Origin: Rhizobium pisi
GTDB lineage: Bacteria > Pseudomonadota > Alphaproteobacteria > Rhizobiales > Rhizobiaceae
Reading direction: 5' to 3'
DNA length: 64,000 bases
Assembly: GCF_003938655.1 (NCBI RefSeq)
Contig: NZ_RJJT01000006.1
Coordinates: 186,001-250,000, forward strand
The notes beneath the pieces were generated by a model that was not told the origin of the DNA, did no database searches, and saw only the letters and a program-made list of their open reading frames with translations. Of the stretch, positions 1-8,144 are shown piece by piece; position 1 is the stretch's first letter, and each line of letters begins with the position of its first letter. The translations under genes were made by a program, and so were the position numbers.

Positions 1-481
1 TCGGCGCGGCCGGGGCCACCAACCGGGGCTTCTCAGCCTGCGGCGCAGCCGGGAAAGGCTGAGCAAGCGCTACCTCCCTTTCCCGCTGGCGGGAGGGTGC
101 CGCAGCCGTCGGCGCAGCAAGGTCGGAACGCTGCACCGAGACTGGCGCCGAAGCCAGACGCGCACTCGAATTCGAAGTGCGGATCGGATCATAACTCGGA
201 CGCGACGGATAAGACTGACCCATCGCATCGTTGCCGCCACCGTAACCAGACTGGCTCGCAACGGCGGAACCGCCGAGATCGGCGCGAGGCACCGGATCGG
301 CCTGAGGGCCACCCCTGCGCGGAATGGAACTGGTGGTGATCTGATCCTGCCCTGAGGAGGAAAACAAGTTGCCAAACCGTGTCACATCGGAACTGCAGCC
401 CGTTGCGGCACTTGCCAGCAGACCAACAACCAGAAGATTACCGGCCGACTTCCCGAACTTCGGCGAAAGACTGAAACGCAT
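1..481 (-). CDS. Lipoprotein, probable LysM/M23 murein hydrolase activator (C-terminus outside window)
   Basis: The 5' part of this gene reads on the minus strand from an ATG at 481 and runs off the window edge with no stop. The N-terminus MRFSLSPKFGKSAG is followed by a hydrophobic stretch and a lipobox-like AATGC near residue 29, so it is probably an outer-membrane lipoprotein. The visible remainder is Ser/Pro/Ala/Gln-rich and disordered, with no catalytic domain yet. The order surE-pcm-lipoprotein matches the widespread surE-pcm-nlpD/dipM arrangement, in which this position holds a LysM plus M23 metallopeptidase-fold protein that activates cell-wall amidases during division. That function is inferred from neighbours only. 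An in-frame ATG at 508 would add nine residues but has no clear ribosome site. Confidence 0.7.
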   Translation of the reverse strand, partial: MRFSLSPKFGKSAGNLLVVGLLASAATGCSSDVTRFGNLFSSSGQDQITTSSIPRRGGPQADPVPRADLGGSAVASQSGYGGGNDAMGQSYPSRPSYDPIRTSNSSARLASAPVSVQRSDLAAPTAAAPSRQREREVALAQPFPAAPQAEKPRLVAPAAP

Positions 482-621
482 GACTCGACCCACTGAGAAC
501 GCAACCATTTGTGAATCTATTAAAGCGCGTTAGTATTACCACGCGGTTAAGATGCTGGAATCAGTCCGATAATTTTGAGAAGTTGATAACCATAGCTTAT
601 GGGTGAGAAATCGCAGTGCGC

Positions 622-671
622 AGAGCATGATGCCGAAAAGTGTGAGCGGTTTTCGGACGACAGCATGCTCT
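622..671. repeat. Rhizobial palindromic intergenic repeat
   Basis: The arms AGAGCATG and CATGCTCT enclose a second inverted pair, CCGAAAA/TTTTCGG. The sequence resembles a family of short palindromes that I remember as frequent between genes in Rhizobium and relatives. It lies between pcm and the divergently distant lipoprotein start and does not overlap a credible gene. Confidence 0.6.
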
Positions 672-697
672 CTTTTTTGATGGAGATGCCGATTCAG

Positions 698-722
698 ATT
701 TCAGGCCGATCCGGCCCGAAAT
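698..722. repeat. Inverted repeat downstream of pcm
   Basis: ATTTC-A-GGCCG, a 3-nt loop, then CGGCC-C-GAAAT form a stem with one mismatch just past the pcm stop codon. No T-run follows on the minus strand, so it is only a terminator-like or repeat element, adjoining the palindrome at 622-671. Confidence 0.5.
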
Positions 723-731
723 CATCCGCAT

Positions 732-1385
732 CTACAGCAGCGAGGCCAGCCGCGGAACGATCGGCAGATAAGGCGCTTCGAACAGCTCTTCGCGCTCGAA
801 CCGGCTGCCGGTTTTTGTCAGCCGCACCATCCGGCATTCGTGCTCGGAGATCATCAGCGGCGCGATCATCGAGCCGCCAGAAACGAGCTGCTCGGTATAG
901 AAGCGAGGCATCGAATTGAAGGCGGCAGTCACCAGGATGCGGTCGAAAGTGCCCTCGCCCTGCAACCCGGCGCTGCCGTCGGCGTGACGAATGACGACGC
1001 TGCGCAGACCAAGCGTATCCATCCGCCGCTGTGCGGCTGCCGTCAGTGTCTTGTAACGGTCAATAGACAGAACGCGCTCGGCGATGCGGCCGATAACGGC
1101 GGCGGTGAAGCCGCTTCCGGTGCCGATTTCCAGGACACGCTGTCCCGGCTTGAGTTTTAGGTGGTGCAGGATGCGGACGACGAAATCGATGCCTTCGAGG
1201 AAGGAACCGCATTCGATCGGTATCGTGCGGCTCGAATAGGCGTCGTCTGCGAATTGCGGCGGCACGAACCGCGAGCGCTGCGTCTGCTCGACCGCCGTCA
1301 GCAGGTCGAGGTCGGAGATGCCCTCAGCACGCAACCTGAGGACGAGCGCTGCAAAGCCCTCCTTCTCCGCCAGTCTTGCCGTCAA
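732..1385 (-). CDS. pcm: Protein-L-isoaspartate O-methyltransferase
   Basis: This SAM-dependent enzyme methylates L-isoaspartyl residues in damaged proteins and starts their repair in the cytoplasm. The 217-residue length is normal for the family. The N-terminal helix contains RSRFVPPQF followed by a [11 protein letters not shown] substrate loop near residues 50-60, and the methyltransferase motif [13 protein letters not shown] lies near residue 85, followed by an acidic ribose-binding position in VLSIDR. The start overlaps the surE stop by 4 bp, so the two are translationally coupled. surE and pcm are a conserved pair linked to stress survival. A second PIMT-like gene lies at 23439, so this window carries two members of the family. 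Confidence 0.93.
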   Translation of the reverse strand: MTARLAEKEGFAALVLRLRAEGISDLDLLTAVEQTQRSRFVPPQFADDAYSSRTIPIECGSFLEGIDFVVRILHHLKLKPGQRVLEIGTGSGFTAAVIGRIAERVLSIDRYKTLTAAAQRRMDTLGLRSVVIRHADGSAGLQGEGTFDRILVTAAFNSMPRFYTEQLVSGGSMIAPLMISEHECRMVRLTKTGSRFEREELFEAPYLPIVPRLASLL

Positions 1386-2155
1386 ACCTGTGCTCCGTAT
1401 CCCAGGGCCCGCGCCACGCGGTCCGTCACGGAATAATCGGTCAAATCCAGTTTCAAAGGCGTTACCGAAATCTTGTTATGCTTCAGGGCATGAATATCGG
1501 TGCCTTCAATGAAGGCGCCGGCGCGTTCGCCGAACTTCAGCCAGTAATAGGGAAAGCCCCGGCCATCGGAGCGGGCGTCGACCTGGAGATTGAAGGCGAG
1601 CTTGCCCTGCATGGTCACCTCGGCGCCGTCGACCTCTTCGGGGCGGCAGTTCGGGAAGTTCAGATTGAGGAAGGTGCCGTCCGGCAGATCCAAGACCATC
1701 AGCTTCTCGAGGAGCGCCGGCGCATGCGTCTCGCAGACCTCCCACGGCACAAGACGCGCACCGTCCTCGTATAGATAGGCCTGGCTGAGCGCAAAGGAAC
1801 GCACGCCCTGCATCGTACCTTCGATAGCGCCGGCAATCGTGCCGGAATAGGTCACGTCGTCGGCAACGTTCGAACCCGAATTGACGCCGGAGAGAACGAG
1901 ATCCGGCTTGATGTCCATCACCTGCCGGATGCCCATGATGACGCAATCGGTCGGCGTGCCGCGCAGCGCGAAATGCTTGTCGGAAATCTTGCGCAGCCGC
2001 AGAGGTTCGGAAAGGCTCAGCGAATGAGCGAGGCCGCTCTGGTCCGTCTCCGGCGCCACGATCCAGACGTCGTCGGACAGCGTGCGCGCAATCCGCTCCA
2101 GCGCGGCAAGACCTTCGGCATGAATGCCGTCGTCATTCGTAAGCAGGATGCGCAT
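1382..2155 (-). CDS. surE: 5'/3'-nucleotidase SurE
   Basis: SurE is a metal-dependent nucleoside monophosphatase and exopolyphosphatase of the cytoplasm, associated with stationary-phase survival. The N-terminus [15 protein letters not shown] carries the diagnostic metal-binding NDDG motif. [21 protein letters not shown] (in two parts, near residues 87-107) supplies further metal and phosphate ligands. The 257-residue length fits the family. It lies 4 bp downstream of serS and overlaps pcm by 4 bp, so serS-surE-pcm are almost certainly one transcript. Confidence 0.95.
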   Translation of the reverse strand: MRILLTNDDGIHAEGLAALERIARTLSDDVWIVAPETDQSGLAHSLSLSEPLRLRKISDKHFALRGTPTDCVIMGIRQVMDIKPDLVLSGVNSGSNVADDVTYSGTIAGAIEGTMQGVRSFALSQAYLYEDGARLVPWEVCETHAPALLEKLMVLDLPDGTFLNLNFPNCRPEEVDGAEVTMQGKLAFNLQVDARSDGRGFPYYWLKFGERAGAFIEGTDIHALKHNKISVTPLKLDLTDYSVTDRVARALGYGAQV

Positions 2156-2159
2156 CGCC

Positions 2160-3443
2160 TCAAGCCGCCCGTTCGATCTTCGTCAATCCGCCCATATAAG
2201 GCAGCAAAACGTCCGGAATCGTGACAGAACCGTCTTCGTTCAGATAATTTTCGAGAACGGCGATCAGGCAGCGGCCAACGGCGGTGCCGGAACCGTTCAG
2301 CGTGTGGACGAACTTGTTGTTCTTGTCGTCCTTGCCGCGGTAGCGCGCATTCATCCGCCGGGCCTGGAAATCGCCGCAGACCGAGCAGGAGGAAATTTCA
2401 CGGAAGGCGTTCTGCCCCGGCAGCCAGACTTCGAGATCGTAGGTCTTGCGCGAGCCGAAGCCCATATCACCGGTGCAAAGCGTCATCGTGCGGAAATGCA
2501 GGCCGAGGCGCTTCAGCACCTCCTCGGCGCAGGCGGTCATCCGTTCATGCTCGGCAACGGCGTTTTCGGCATCGGTGATCGAGACGAGTTCGCATTTCCA
2601 GAACTGGTGCTGGCGCAACATGCCGCGCGTGTCGCGGCCGGCCGAGCCTGCTTCCGAGCGGAAGGACGGCGTCAGCGCGGTGAAGCGCAGCGGCAGCTTT
2701 TCCTGATCGAGGATTTCCTCGCGCACAAGATTTGTCAGCGTCACCTCGGCCGTCGGGATCAGATAGCGGCCGTCTGTGGTCTTGAAGAGGTCTTCTTCGA
2801 ACTTCGGCAGACTGCCGGTGCCGAACACCGCCTCGGCGCGCACCATCAGTGGCGAGCTGACTTCCGTATAGCCGTGCTCTCTGGTGTGGAGATCGATCAT
2901 GAACTGGCCGAGCGCGCGCTCGAGCCTAGCGAGCGGACCGGTCAGAACCGTGAAGCGCGAGCCGGAGAGCTTGGCGGCGCGCTCGAAATCCATATAGCCG
3001 AGCGCCTCGCCGATTTCGAAGTGTTCCTTCGGCGTGTGGTTCCAGCGCGGCTTTTCGCCGACGATGCGGGTGACGACATTGTCATGCTCGTCCCTGCCGA
3101 CAGGGACCTCGTCGAATGGCACGTTCGGGATGCGCGAAAGCGCATCGTTGAGTTCGGCCGTCAATTGCCGGTCTTCTTCCTCGATCGCCGGCAGCTGGGT
3201 CTTCAGTTCGGCGACCTCGGCCTTCAGCTTCTCGGCGAGTTCGCCGTTCTTCTGGGCCATCGCCGCGCCGATCTCCTTGGAGGCAAGGTTGCGGCGGGAC
3301 AGCATGTCCTGGGCCTTCTGTACGGCGGAGCGGCGCTTTTCATCGAGGGCGACGAGACTTTGGGCGAGCGGCTCCGCGCCGCGCTTGGCAAGTGCGGCAT
3401 CGAGCGCTTCGGGATTCTCACGGATCCATTTGATATCGAGCAT
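2160..3443 (-). CDS. serS: Serine--tRNA ligase
   Basis: This class II aminoacyl-tRNA synthetase charges tRNA-Ser and is essential. The protein of 427 residues begins [15 protein letters not shown], the conserved family start, so the ATG at 3443 is preferred over upstream in-frame codons. An N-terminal coiled-coil tRNA-binding arm covers roughly residues 30-105. The catalytic core includes motif 2 ([15 protein letters not shown]) and motif 3 ([17 protein letters not shown]) near the C-terminus. It sits between tatC and surE in the same orientation, with a gap of about 100 bp to tatC. Confidence 0.97.
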   Translation of the reverse strand: MLDIKWIRENPEALDAALAKRGAEPLAQSLVALDEKRRSAVQKAQDMLSRRNLASKEIGAAMAQKNGELAEKLKAEVAELKTQLPAIEEEDRQLTAELNDALSRIPNVPFDEVPVGRDEHDNVVTRIVGEKPRWNHTPKEHFEIGEALGYMDFERAAKLSGSRFTVLTGPLARLERALGQFMIDLHTREHGYTEVSSPLMVRAEAVFGTGSLPKFEEDLFKTTDGRYLIPTAEVTLTNLVREEILDQEKLPLRFTALTPSFRSEAGSAGRDTRGMLRQHQFWKCELVSITDAENAVAEHERMTACAEEVLKRLGLHFRTMTLCTGDMGFGSRKTYDLEVWLPGQNAFREISSCSVCGDFQARRMNARYRGKDDKNNKFVHTLNGSGTAVGRCLIAVLENYLNEDGSVTIPDVLLPYMGGLTKIERAA

Positions 3444-3545
3444 CGTCGTTCCAGGTCGTTGCAACAGAAGTGACCCGGCCAAAGCCTGACCGGGCCTCGA
3501 CCGGAAGTTGGACGGCGCCTATGAAGGGATTTCCAGGATCGCCGC

Positions 3546-4373
3546 TCAGACGCTGTCCGTCTTGGCAACGTCCGCGGATTCGGTGTCCTTTTCGAGCGCC
3601 TGCCGGGCACGCTGGCGCTCTACGAGTCGCGCCGCATGAATGGAAATCTCGTAGAGAAGGATCGTCGGCAGCGCAAGGCCGATCTGGGACATCGGGTCCG
3701 GCGGCGTCAGCACCGCAGCGACGACGAAGGCGAGCACGATGGCGAACTTGCGCTTTTCGGCGAGCCACTGCGAGGTCAGCAGGCCGACGCGGGCAAGCAG
3801 CGTCGTGACGACGGGCAGCTGGAAGACGAGGCCGAAGGAGAAGACCAGCGTCATGATGAGGCTCAGATACTCCGAAACCTTCGGCATCAGCGAGATCGCC
3901 ACCTCGTCATGACCCGGCGCCTGCTGCATCGACAGGAAGAACCACATGACCATCGGCGTGAAGAAGAAATAGACGAGCGCGCCGCCCATCAGGAACAGGA
4001 CCGGCGATGCGATCAGGAACGGCAGGAAGGCCTGACGCTCATTTTTGTAGAGGCCGGGCGCCACGAACTTGTAGACCTGGGCGGCAATGATCGGGAAAGC
4101 GACCACCAGGCCGCCGAACATCGCCACCTTGACCTGCGTGAAGAAGAATTCCTGCGGCGCAGTGTAGATGAGCTGGGCCTTCTCGACGTCGAGATGAGCC
4201 CACACCACGGCCGTCTTGTAAGGAATGACCAGATAATTGAAGAGATGCTTGGCAAAAAAGAAGCATATGATGAAGGCGACGAAAAACGCGCCGATCGACC
4301 AGATCAGCCGCGTGCGCAGCTCCATCAGGTGCTCGATCAACGGCTGCGGCTTGTCTTCGATATCACCGCTCAT
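3546..4373 (-). CDS. tatC: Sec-independent protein translocase TatC
   Basis: TatC is the multi-spanning inner-membrane receptor that recognises twin-arginine signal peptides. The 275-residue protein starts MSGDIEDKPQPLIEHLMELRTRL, where HLMELRTRL is the conserved cytoplasmic N-terminal motif, and has about six hydrophobic segments including TM1 at residues 24-45. The tail is rich in charged residues. Its ATG overlaps the tatB stop by 4 bp. Likely Tat clients in this window are NrtA (SRRSMLK) and the CpdB-type phosphodiesterase (SRRSLL). Confidence 0.97.
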   Translation of the reverse strand: MSGDIEDKPQPLIEHLMELRTRLIWSIGAFFVAFIICFFFAKHLFNYLVIPYKTAVVWAHLDVEKAQLIYTAPQEFFFTQVKVAMFGGLVVAFPIIAAQVYKFVAPGLYKNERQAFLPFLIASPVLFLMGGALVYFFFTPMVMWFFLSMQQAPGHDEVAISLMPKVSEYLSLIMTLVFSFGLVFQLPVVTTLLARVGLLTSQWLAEKRKFAIVLAFVVAAVLTPPDPMSQIGLALPTILLYEISIHAARLVERQRARQALEKDTESADVAKTDSV

Positions 4374-4972
4374 GCCTTGTCCTTCTTCGTCTGCGCGGGC
4401 TTCTTCGGCGTTGCAGTCTTCCTGGCTGCCGTCGTGCGCTTCGGTTTTTCCACAGGCACGGCAACGGCCGCCGCAACATCAACCTTGTCGGCAGCCTTGA
4501 CGCGCGGCTTGCGCACGACCTTCGGCTTGGCGGCAATCGTATCGGCCTGGACAGCCGCTGCTGCGACGGGTTCAGGCGGCGGCGCCAGCGGCGGTGTTTC
4601 CGGCAGGCTCATCGACGGCGTCGAGGCCGATACCGCGGCAGTCGGCACCTCGGTCTTGTTTTCCGTGACCACGGTCGCCTTCTGCAGGTCGGCCTTGATC
4701 TCGTTGCCCATCTGGCGAAGCGGGTTCATGGCTTCGCGCAGGCTGTTGACCGGGTTGAGCTTCTGGGCGTCGCTGATCGTCTGGCGAACATCGTCAAGCT
4801 CGGCTTCGCGCAACGCTTCATCGAACTGCGCACGGAATTCACCCGCCACCTTGCGGGCGCGCTGCGTCATCTTGCCGAAAGCGCGCAGCATCGGCGGCAA
4901 ATCCTTGGGACCGACAACAACGATCAGTACGACCGCGATGACCAAAAGCTCGGTCCAGCCAATATCGAACAT
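4370..4972 (-). CDS. tatB: Sec-independent protein translocase TatB
   Basis: TatB is the single-span partner of TatC in substrate recognition. The N-terminus MFDIGWTELLVIAVVLIVVVG is written here in two halves: a short start followed by one membrane helix, then the hinge PKDLPPMLRAFGK and an amphipathic helix. About 100 residues of Ala/Pro/Lys-rich disordered tail follow, which is common in alphaproteobacterial TatB. The 200-residue length is typical. The gene lies 51 bp downstream of tatA and overlaps tatC by 4 bp. Confidence 0.95.
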   Translation of the reverse strand: MFDIGWTELLVIAVVLIVVVGPKDLPPMLRAFGKMTQRARKVAGEFRAQFDEALREAELDDVRQTISDAQKLNPVNSLREAMNPLRQMGNEIKADLQKATVVTENKTEVPTAAVSASTPSMSLPETPPLAPPPEPVAAAAVQADTIAAKPKVVRKPRVKAADKVDVAAAVAVPVEKPKRTTAARKTATPKKPAQTKKDKA

Positions 4973-5023
4973 GCAAGGCTCCTAGACGGGAAGCGCGGGG
5001 GCTGCGCTTTTTCCCGGACTTGG

Positions 5024-5215
5024 TTATTTCGTTTCGTCGGCCTTGTGATCGACGGTCTTTGCGGTGTCCGGCGCGTCTTCGTCCGTCATGCCCTTCTTGA
5101 AGCTCTTGATGCCCTTGGCAACGTCGCCCATCAGTTCTGGAATCTTGCCGCGACCGAACAACAACAGCACGATGACCAGAACGATCAGCCAGTGCCACAT
5201 GCTAAAAGAACCCAT
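5024..5215 (-). CDS. tatA: Sec-independent protein translocase TatA
   Basis: TatA forms the variable-size pore element of the Tat translocase. The 63-residue protein has one N-terminal helix ([16 protein letters not shown]), the hinge [20 protein letters not shown] with the usual amphipathic helix, and an acidic tail. It is the first gene of tatABC. The 180-bp gap to scpB leaves room for a promoter, though none is obvious. Confidence 0.96.
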
Positions 5216-5397
5216 TACGTTAACTCCCTGTTTCTATGTTCCCACGATGTAAGGATTTCCGACACCGTTTCCAACATCAAGCCCTTCAAACTGAGCTTAA
5301 TGTCACGGTATCGCCCTTTGTGACAAGTCATTGACCCATCGAAAAGTGCTGGCTCCATTGTTTTCGCCATGCGTGGCAAAAGCAAGACGCAAGCCCC

Positions 5398-6102
5398 TCA
5401 ATCTTCAGAGGTGCCACGTGGCGCCAGCAACCCCAGTTCCTCGAGGTCCATCTGGGTGATCGGGTCCTCGTCCTCGGTCAGTTCGTCGTTCATCAACGGC
5501 GAGGGAATATTGAAATTCGCCGGAATGCGGCCCGACAGCAAGCCCGCGCCCTTCAACTCTTCGAGACCGGGCAGATCACGCAACTCTTCGAGGCCGAAAT
5601 GATCGAGGAAATCGCGTGTCGTGCCGAGCGTTACCGGCCGGCCCGGCGTGCGCCGGCGACCGCGGAAACGCACCCAACCGGCTTCCATCAGCACGTCGAG
5701 CGTGCCGCGCGAGGTCTGAACGCCGCGAATATCCTCGATTTCGGCACGCGTCACCGGCTGGTGATAGGCGATGATCGCCAGCACTTCCAATGCGGCGCGC
5801 GAAAGCTTCTTCACCTCGTTGTCGTCGCGACGGATGACGAAGGAGAGGTCGGCAGCGGTGCGGAAGGCCCAGGCACCTTCGATCTGCACGAGATTGACGC
5901 CGCGGGGAGCATATTGCTCCTTCAGGCGGAGCATGATCGCGCGCACGTCGGCGCCCCTGGGCAGGCGCTCGAAGAGGAAAGCTTCGGGAACAGGCTGCGA
6001 GGAAGCAAAGACCAGCGCCTCGGCGATGCGTTCGGCCTCGATCTCAGCCTGGAGGTCGCGGCCTTCGTCCTCGAAATCCTCTTCACTCCTGGGGTCGATC
6101 AA
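5398..6102 (-). CDS. scpB: Segregation and condensation protein ScpB
   Basis: ScpB is the winged-helix subunit that binds ScpA and SMC in the bacterial condensin complex. The 234 residues include paired winged-helix regions with conserved ALEVLAIIAYHQPVTRAEIE and a later GRPVTLGTTRDFLDHFGL, the family signature. A Glu/Asp-rich tail follows. The start overlaps scpA by 4 bp, consistent with coupled translation of stoichiometric partners. Confidence 0.95.
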   Translation of the reverse strand: MIDPRSEEDFEDEGRDLQAEIEAERIAEALVFASSQPVPEAFLFERLPRGADVRAIMLRLKEQYAPRGVNLVQIEGAWAFRTAADLSFVIRRDDNEVKKLSRAALEVLAIIAYHQPVTRAEIEDIRGVQTSRGTLDVLMEAGWVRFRGRRRTPGRPVTLGTTRDFLDHFGLEELRDLPGLEELKGAGLLSGRIPANFNIPSPLMNDELTEDEDPITQMDLEELGLLAPRGTSED

Positions 6103-6956
6103 ACCGGCTGCTCCTGTTCCACCACTTGCAGGGTAGCGTGTTTGGGACCGCGACGCATGTAAATCGGCTGAAAGGCGCCGTCCTGGCGGATTTCGAGCTT
6201 GCCCTCGCGCACCAGCTCCAGCGAGGCGGCAAAGGCGCTGGCGATTGCCGTAACGCGCTCCTCGGGCGCTGCGAGGTAACCCAGCAGATAATGCTCCATC
6301 GCCGTCCAGTCGCCGATCTCACCGATCATCTGGGTCAGCAGCTCGCGGGCATCGGTCAGCGACCAGACGTTGCGCCTTTCGATCGTCACCTGGGTCACGG
6401 CATTGCGCTGGCGCAGCGCCGCATAGGCGGTCAAGAGATCGTAGAGGCTCGCCACATAGGCGGATTGCTGCCGGTCAGGAATATGCTCGGGCGCGCCGCG
6501 GGCAAAGATATCACGGCCGAGGCGGTTGCGGTTGATGAGACCCTCCGCAGCCTGGCGCATGGCTTCCAGGCGTTTCAGGCGGAAGGCGAGCGTTGCGGCC
6601 AGTTCTTCGCCGGAAGGACCGTCATCCTTGACCTGCTGGGGAATGAGCAGCCGCGACTTCAGATAGGCAAGCCAGGCCGCCATGACGAGATAGTCGGCGG
6701 CAAGCTCGATGCGGATGCGCCGGGCGCTTTCGACGAACTGCAGATATTGTTCGGCGAGCGCCAGCACAGAAATGCGCGACAGGTCGACCTTCTGGTTGCG
6801 AGCGAGATAGAGCAAGAGGTCGAGCGGGCCTTCGAAACCGGCAACGTCGATCACCAGCGCCGGCTCGTGGCTGGCGCGCTCGGCACCGTTATCCTGCCAC
6901 AGCTTGTCCATCGGCGTTGCCGCCTGGGAACGTTCCGTGCCCTTGACCGTGTTCAC
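6099..6956 (-). CDS. scpA: Segregation and condensation protein ScpA
   Basis: ScpA is the kleisin that bridges SMC heads and recruits ScpB in chromosome condensation. The protein of 285 residues shows the family block FEGPLDLLLYLARNQKVDL near residue 43, and LVMAAWLAYLKSRLLIP near residue 90. The start is a GTG at 6956, supported by an AAGGGAG ribosome site between the nagZ stop and this codon. Only about 18 bp separate it from nagZ, so nagZ-scpA-scpB appear co-transcribed. Confidence 0.94.
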   Translation of the reverse strand: MNTVKGTERSQAATPMDKLWQDNGAERASHEPALVIDVAGFEGPLDLLLYLARNQKVDLSRISVLALAEQYLQFVESARRIRIELAADYLVMAAWLAYLKSRLLIPQQVKDDGPSGEELAATLAFRLKRLEAMRQAAEGLINRNRLGRDIFARGAPEHIPDRQQSAYVASLYDLLTAYAALRQRNAVTQVTIERRNVWSLTDARELLTQMIGEIGDWTAMEHYLLGYLAAPEERVTAIASAFAASLELVREGKLEIRQDGAFQPIYMRRGPKHATLQVVEQEQPV

Positions 6957-6974
6957 TCAACAACTCCCTTACGA

Positions 6975-7988
6975 TCAGACCGTCGCAAACATCGCCTCGA
7001 ATTCCGCTCTCAATTCCGCTTCGTCGGCCGCATCCGGCGCCGTAAAGCCTGCTTCGACCGCCTTTGCGCGGGCGAGCGACAGGCCGGCAAGCGGAGGAAC
7101 ATTTGCCACGACATCCAGCATCTCGTCCATCTTGCCATTGCAATGCAGCACGATATCGCATCCGCCTGCAATGATATTCGCCGCTCTTTCGCCGATCGTG
7201 CCGGAAAGAGCGTTCATCGAGCTATCGTCGGAGAGCAGCAGACCGTTGAAACCGATATGTTCGCGGATGACGCCGTCGATCACCTTGCGTGAGGTCGTTG
7301 CCGGATTGTCGGGGTCGATGGCGGTGAAGACGACATGGCAGGTCATTGCCATCAGTTCGTCCTTCATCGCGACGAAGGGCGGAAAATCATGGGCTTCCAG
7401 CTCGTCGCGCGCAACGGTGACGACGGGCAGCTCCAGGTGCGAATCCGCAAAGCCGCGGCCGTGGCCCGGCATATGCTTCATAACGGGCAGCAGGCCGCCG
7501 GCCTTCAGCCCTTCTGCGGCCGCGCGGCCCATGGCGATGACCGTCTCTGGATCGTCGCTATAGGCGCGGTCGCCGATGACGTTGCTGCTGCCCTCGACCG
7601 GCACATCGAGCACCGGCAGGCAATCGACATCGATGCCGAGGCTCGAAAGATCGAAGGCGTGCAGCCGCGACATCACCCAGGCGGCGCGCAGGCCGAGCGC
7701 CGGGTCACGTCGATAGAGATCGCCGAGCGCCTGGCCGGAGGGATAACGCGAGAGAACCGGTGGGCGGATGCGCTGGACCCGCCCCCCCTCCTGGTCGATC
7801 AGGACCGGCGCATGCCAGCCGACACTTTCACGCAGTTCGGCGACGAGATCGGAAATCTGCCGCGCTTCGGAGATGTTGCGCCCGAAGAGAATGAAGCCCC
7901 AGGGCCGTTCGCCCCGGTAGAAGGCCTTTTCTTCGGATGTGAGGGCAAGGCCGCTGCAGCCAAGGATCATCGCTTTTGATTCGGTCAT
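6975..7988 (-). CDS. nagZ: Beta-N-acetylhexosaminidase (glycoside hydrolase family 3)
   Basis: NagZ removes terminal GlcNAc from anhydromuropeptides during cytoplasmic cell-wall recycling. The 337-residue protein has an N-terminal GFILFGRN segment, QEGGRVQRI with the conserved substrate-binding residues, and the loop KHMPGHGRGFADSHLELP that supplies the catalytic His/Asp pair. LLLSDDSSM carries the nucleophile Asp in the expected place. It lacks a signal peptide, as expected. It is followed by scpA on the same transcript and preceded by the SPOR gene. Confidence 0.93.
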   Translation of the reverse strand: MTESKAMILGCSGLALTSEEKAFYRGERPWGFILFGRNISEARQISDLVAELRESVGWHAPVLIDQEGGRVQRIRPPVLSRYPSGQALGDLYRRDPALGLRAAWVMSRLHAFDLSSLGIDVDCLPVLDVPVEGSSNVIGDRAYSDDPETVIAMGRAAAEGLKAGGLLPVMKHMPGHGRGFADSHLELPVVTVARDELEAHDFPPFVAMKDELMAMTCHVVFTAIDPDNPATTSRKVIDGVIREHIGFNGLLLSDDSSMNALSGTIGERAANIIAGGCDIVLHCNGKMDEMLDVVANVPPLAGLSLARAKAVEAGFTAPDAADEAELRAEFEAMFATV

Positions 7989-8027
7989 ACCAGAATCTTA
8001 GAGTCTTTCCCGATCAGTTTGAAGCAT

Positions 8028-8057
8028 TCTGCCGGAGCAGGTTTTCGTCACGGCAGA
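8028..8057. repeat. Intergenic hairpin repeat
   Basis: TCTGCCG at 8028-8034 pairs with CGGCAGA at 8051-8057 within the nagZ/SPOR gap. The surrounding sequence (CCCGATCAGTTTGAAG on the left, a CTGACCGGGAGG on the right) is itself weakly palindromic. It looks like one of the dispersed rhizobial intergenic repeats. Confidence 0.45.
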
Positions 8058-8091
8058 GGCAATCTGACCGGGAGGTCGGGGCGCGATGCAC

Positions 8092-8124
8092 AAAAAAGAG
8101 CGGCGGACCGATCCGGCCCGCCGC
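8092..8124 (-). terminator. Terminator of the SPOR-domain gene
   Basis: GCGGCGG pairs with CCGCCGC across an 11-nt loop, and on the minus strand the stem is followed by six T residues (AAAAAA at 8092-8097). It lies about 20 bp past the SPOR gene stop codon, so nagZ may need its own promoter. Confidence 0.7.
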
Positions 8125-8144
8125 CCCCTATCAATTATCTAGCG

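Noticed and set aside
2124..3473. 449-codon frame antisense to serS
   Set aside because: serS is confident and the antisense translation has no domain.
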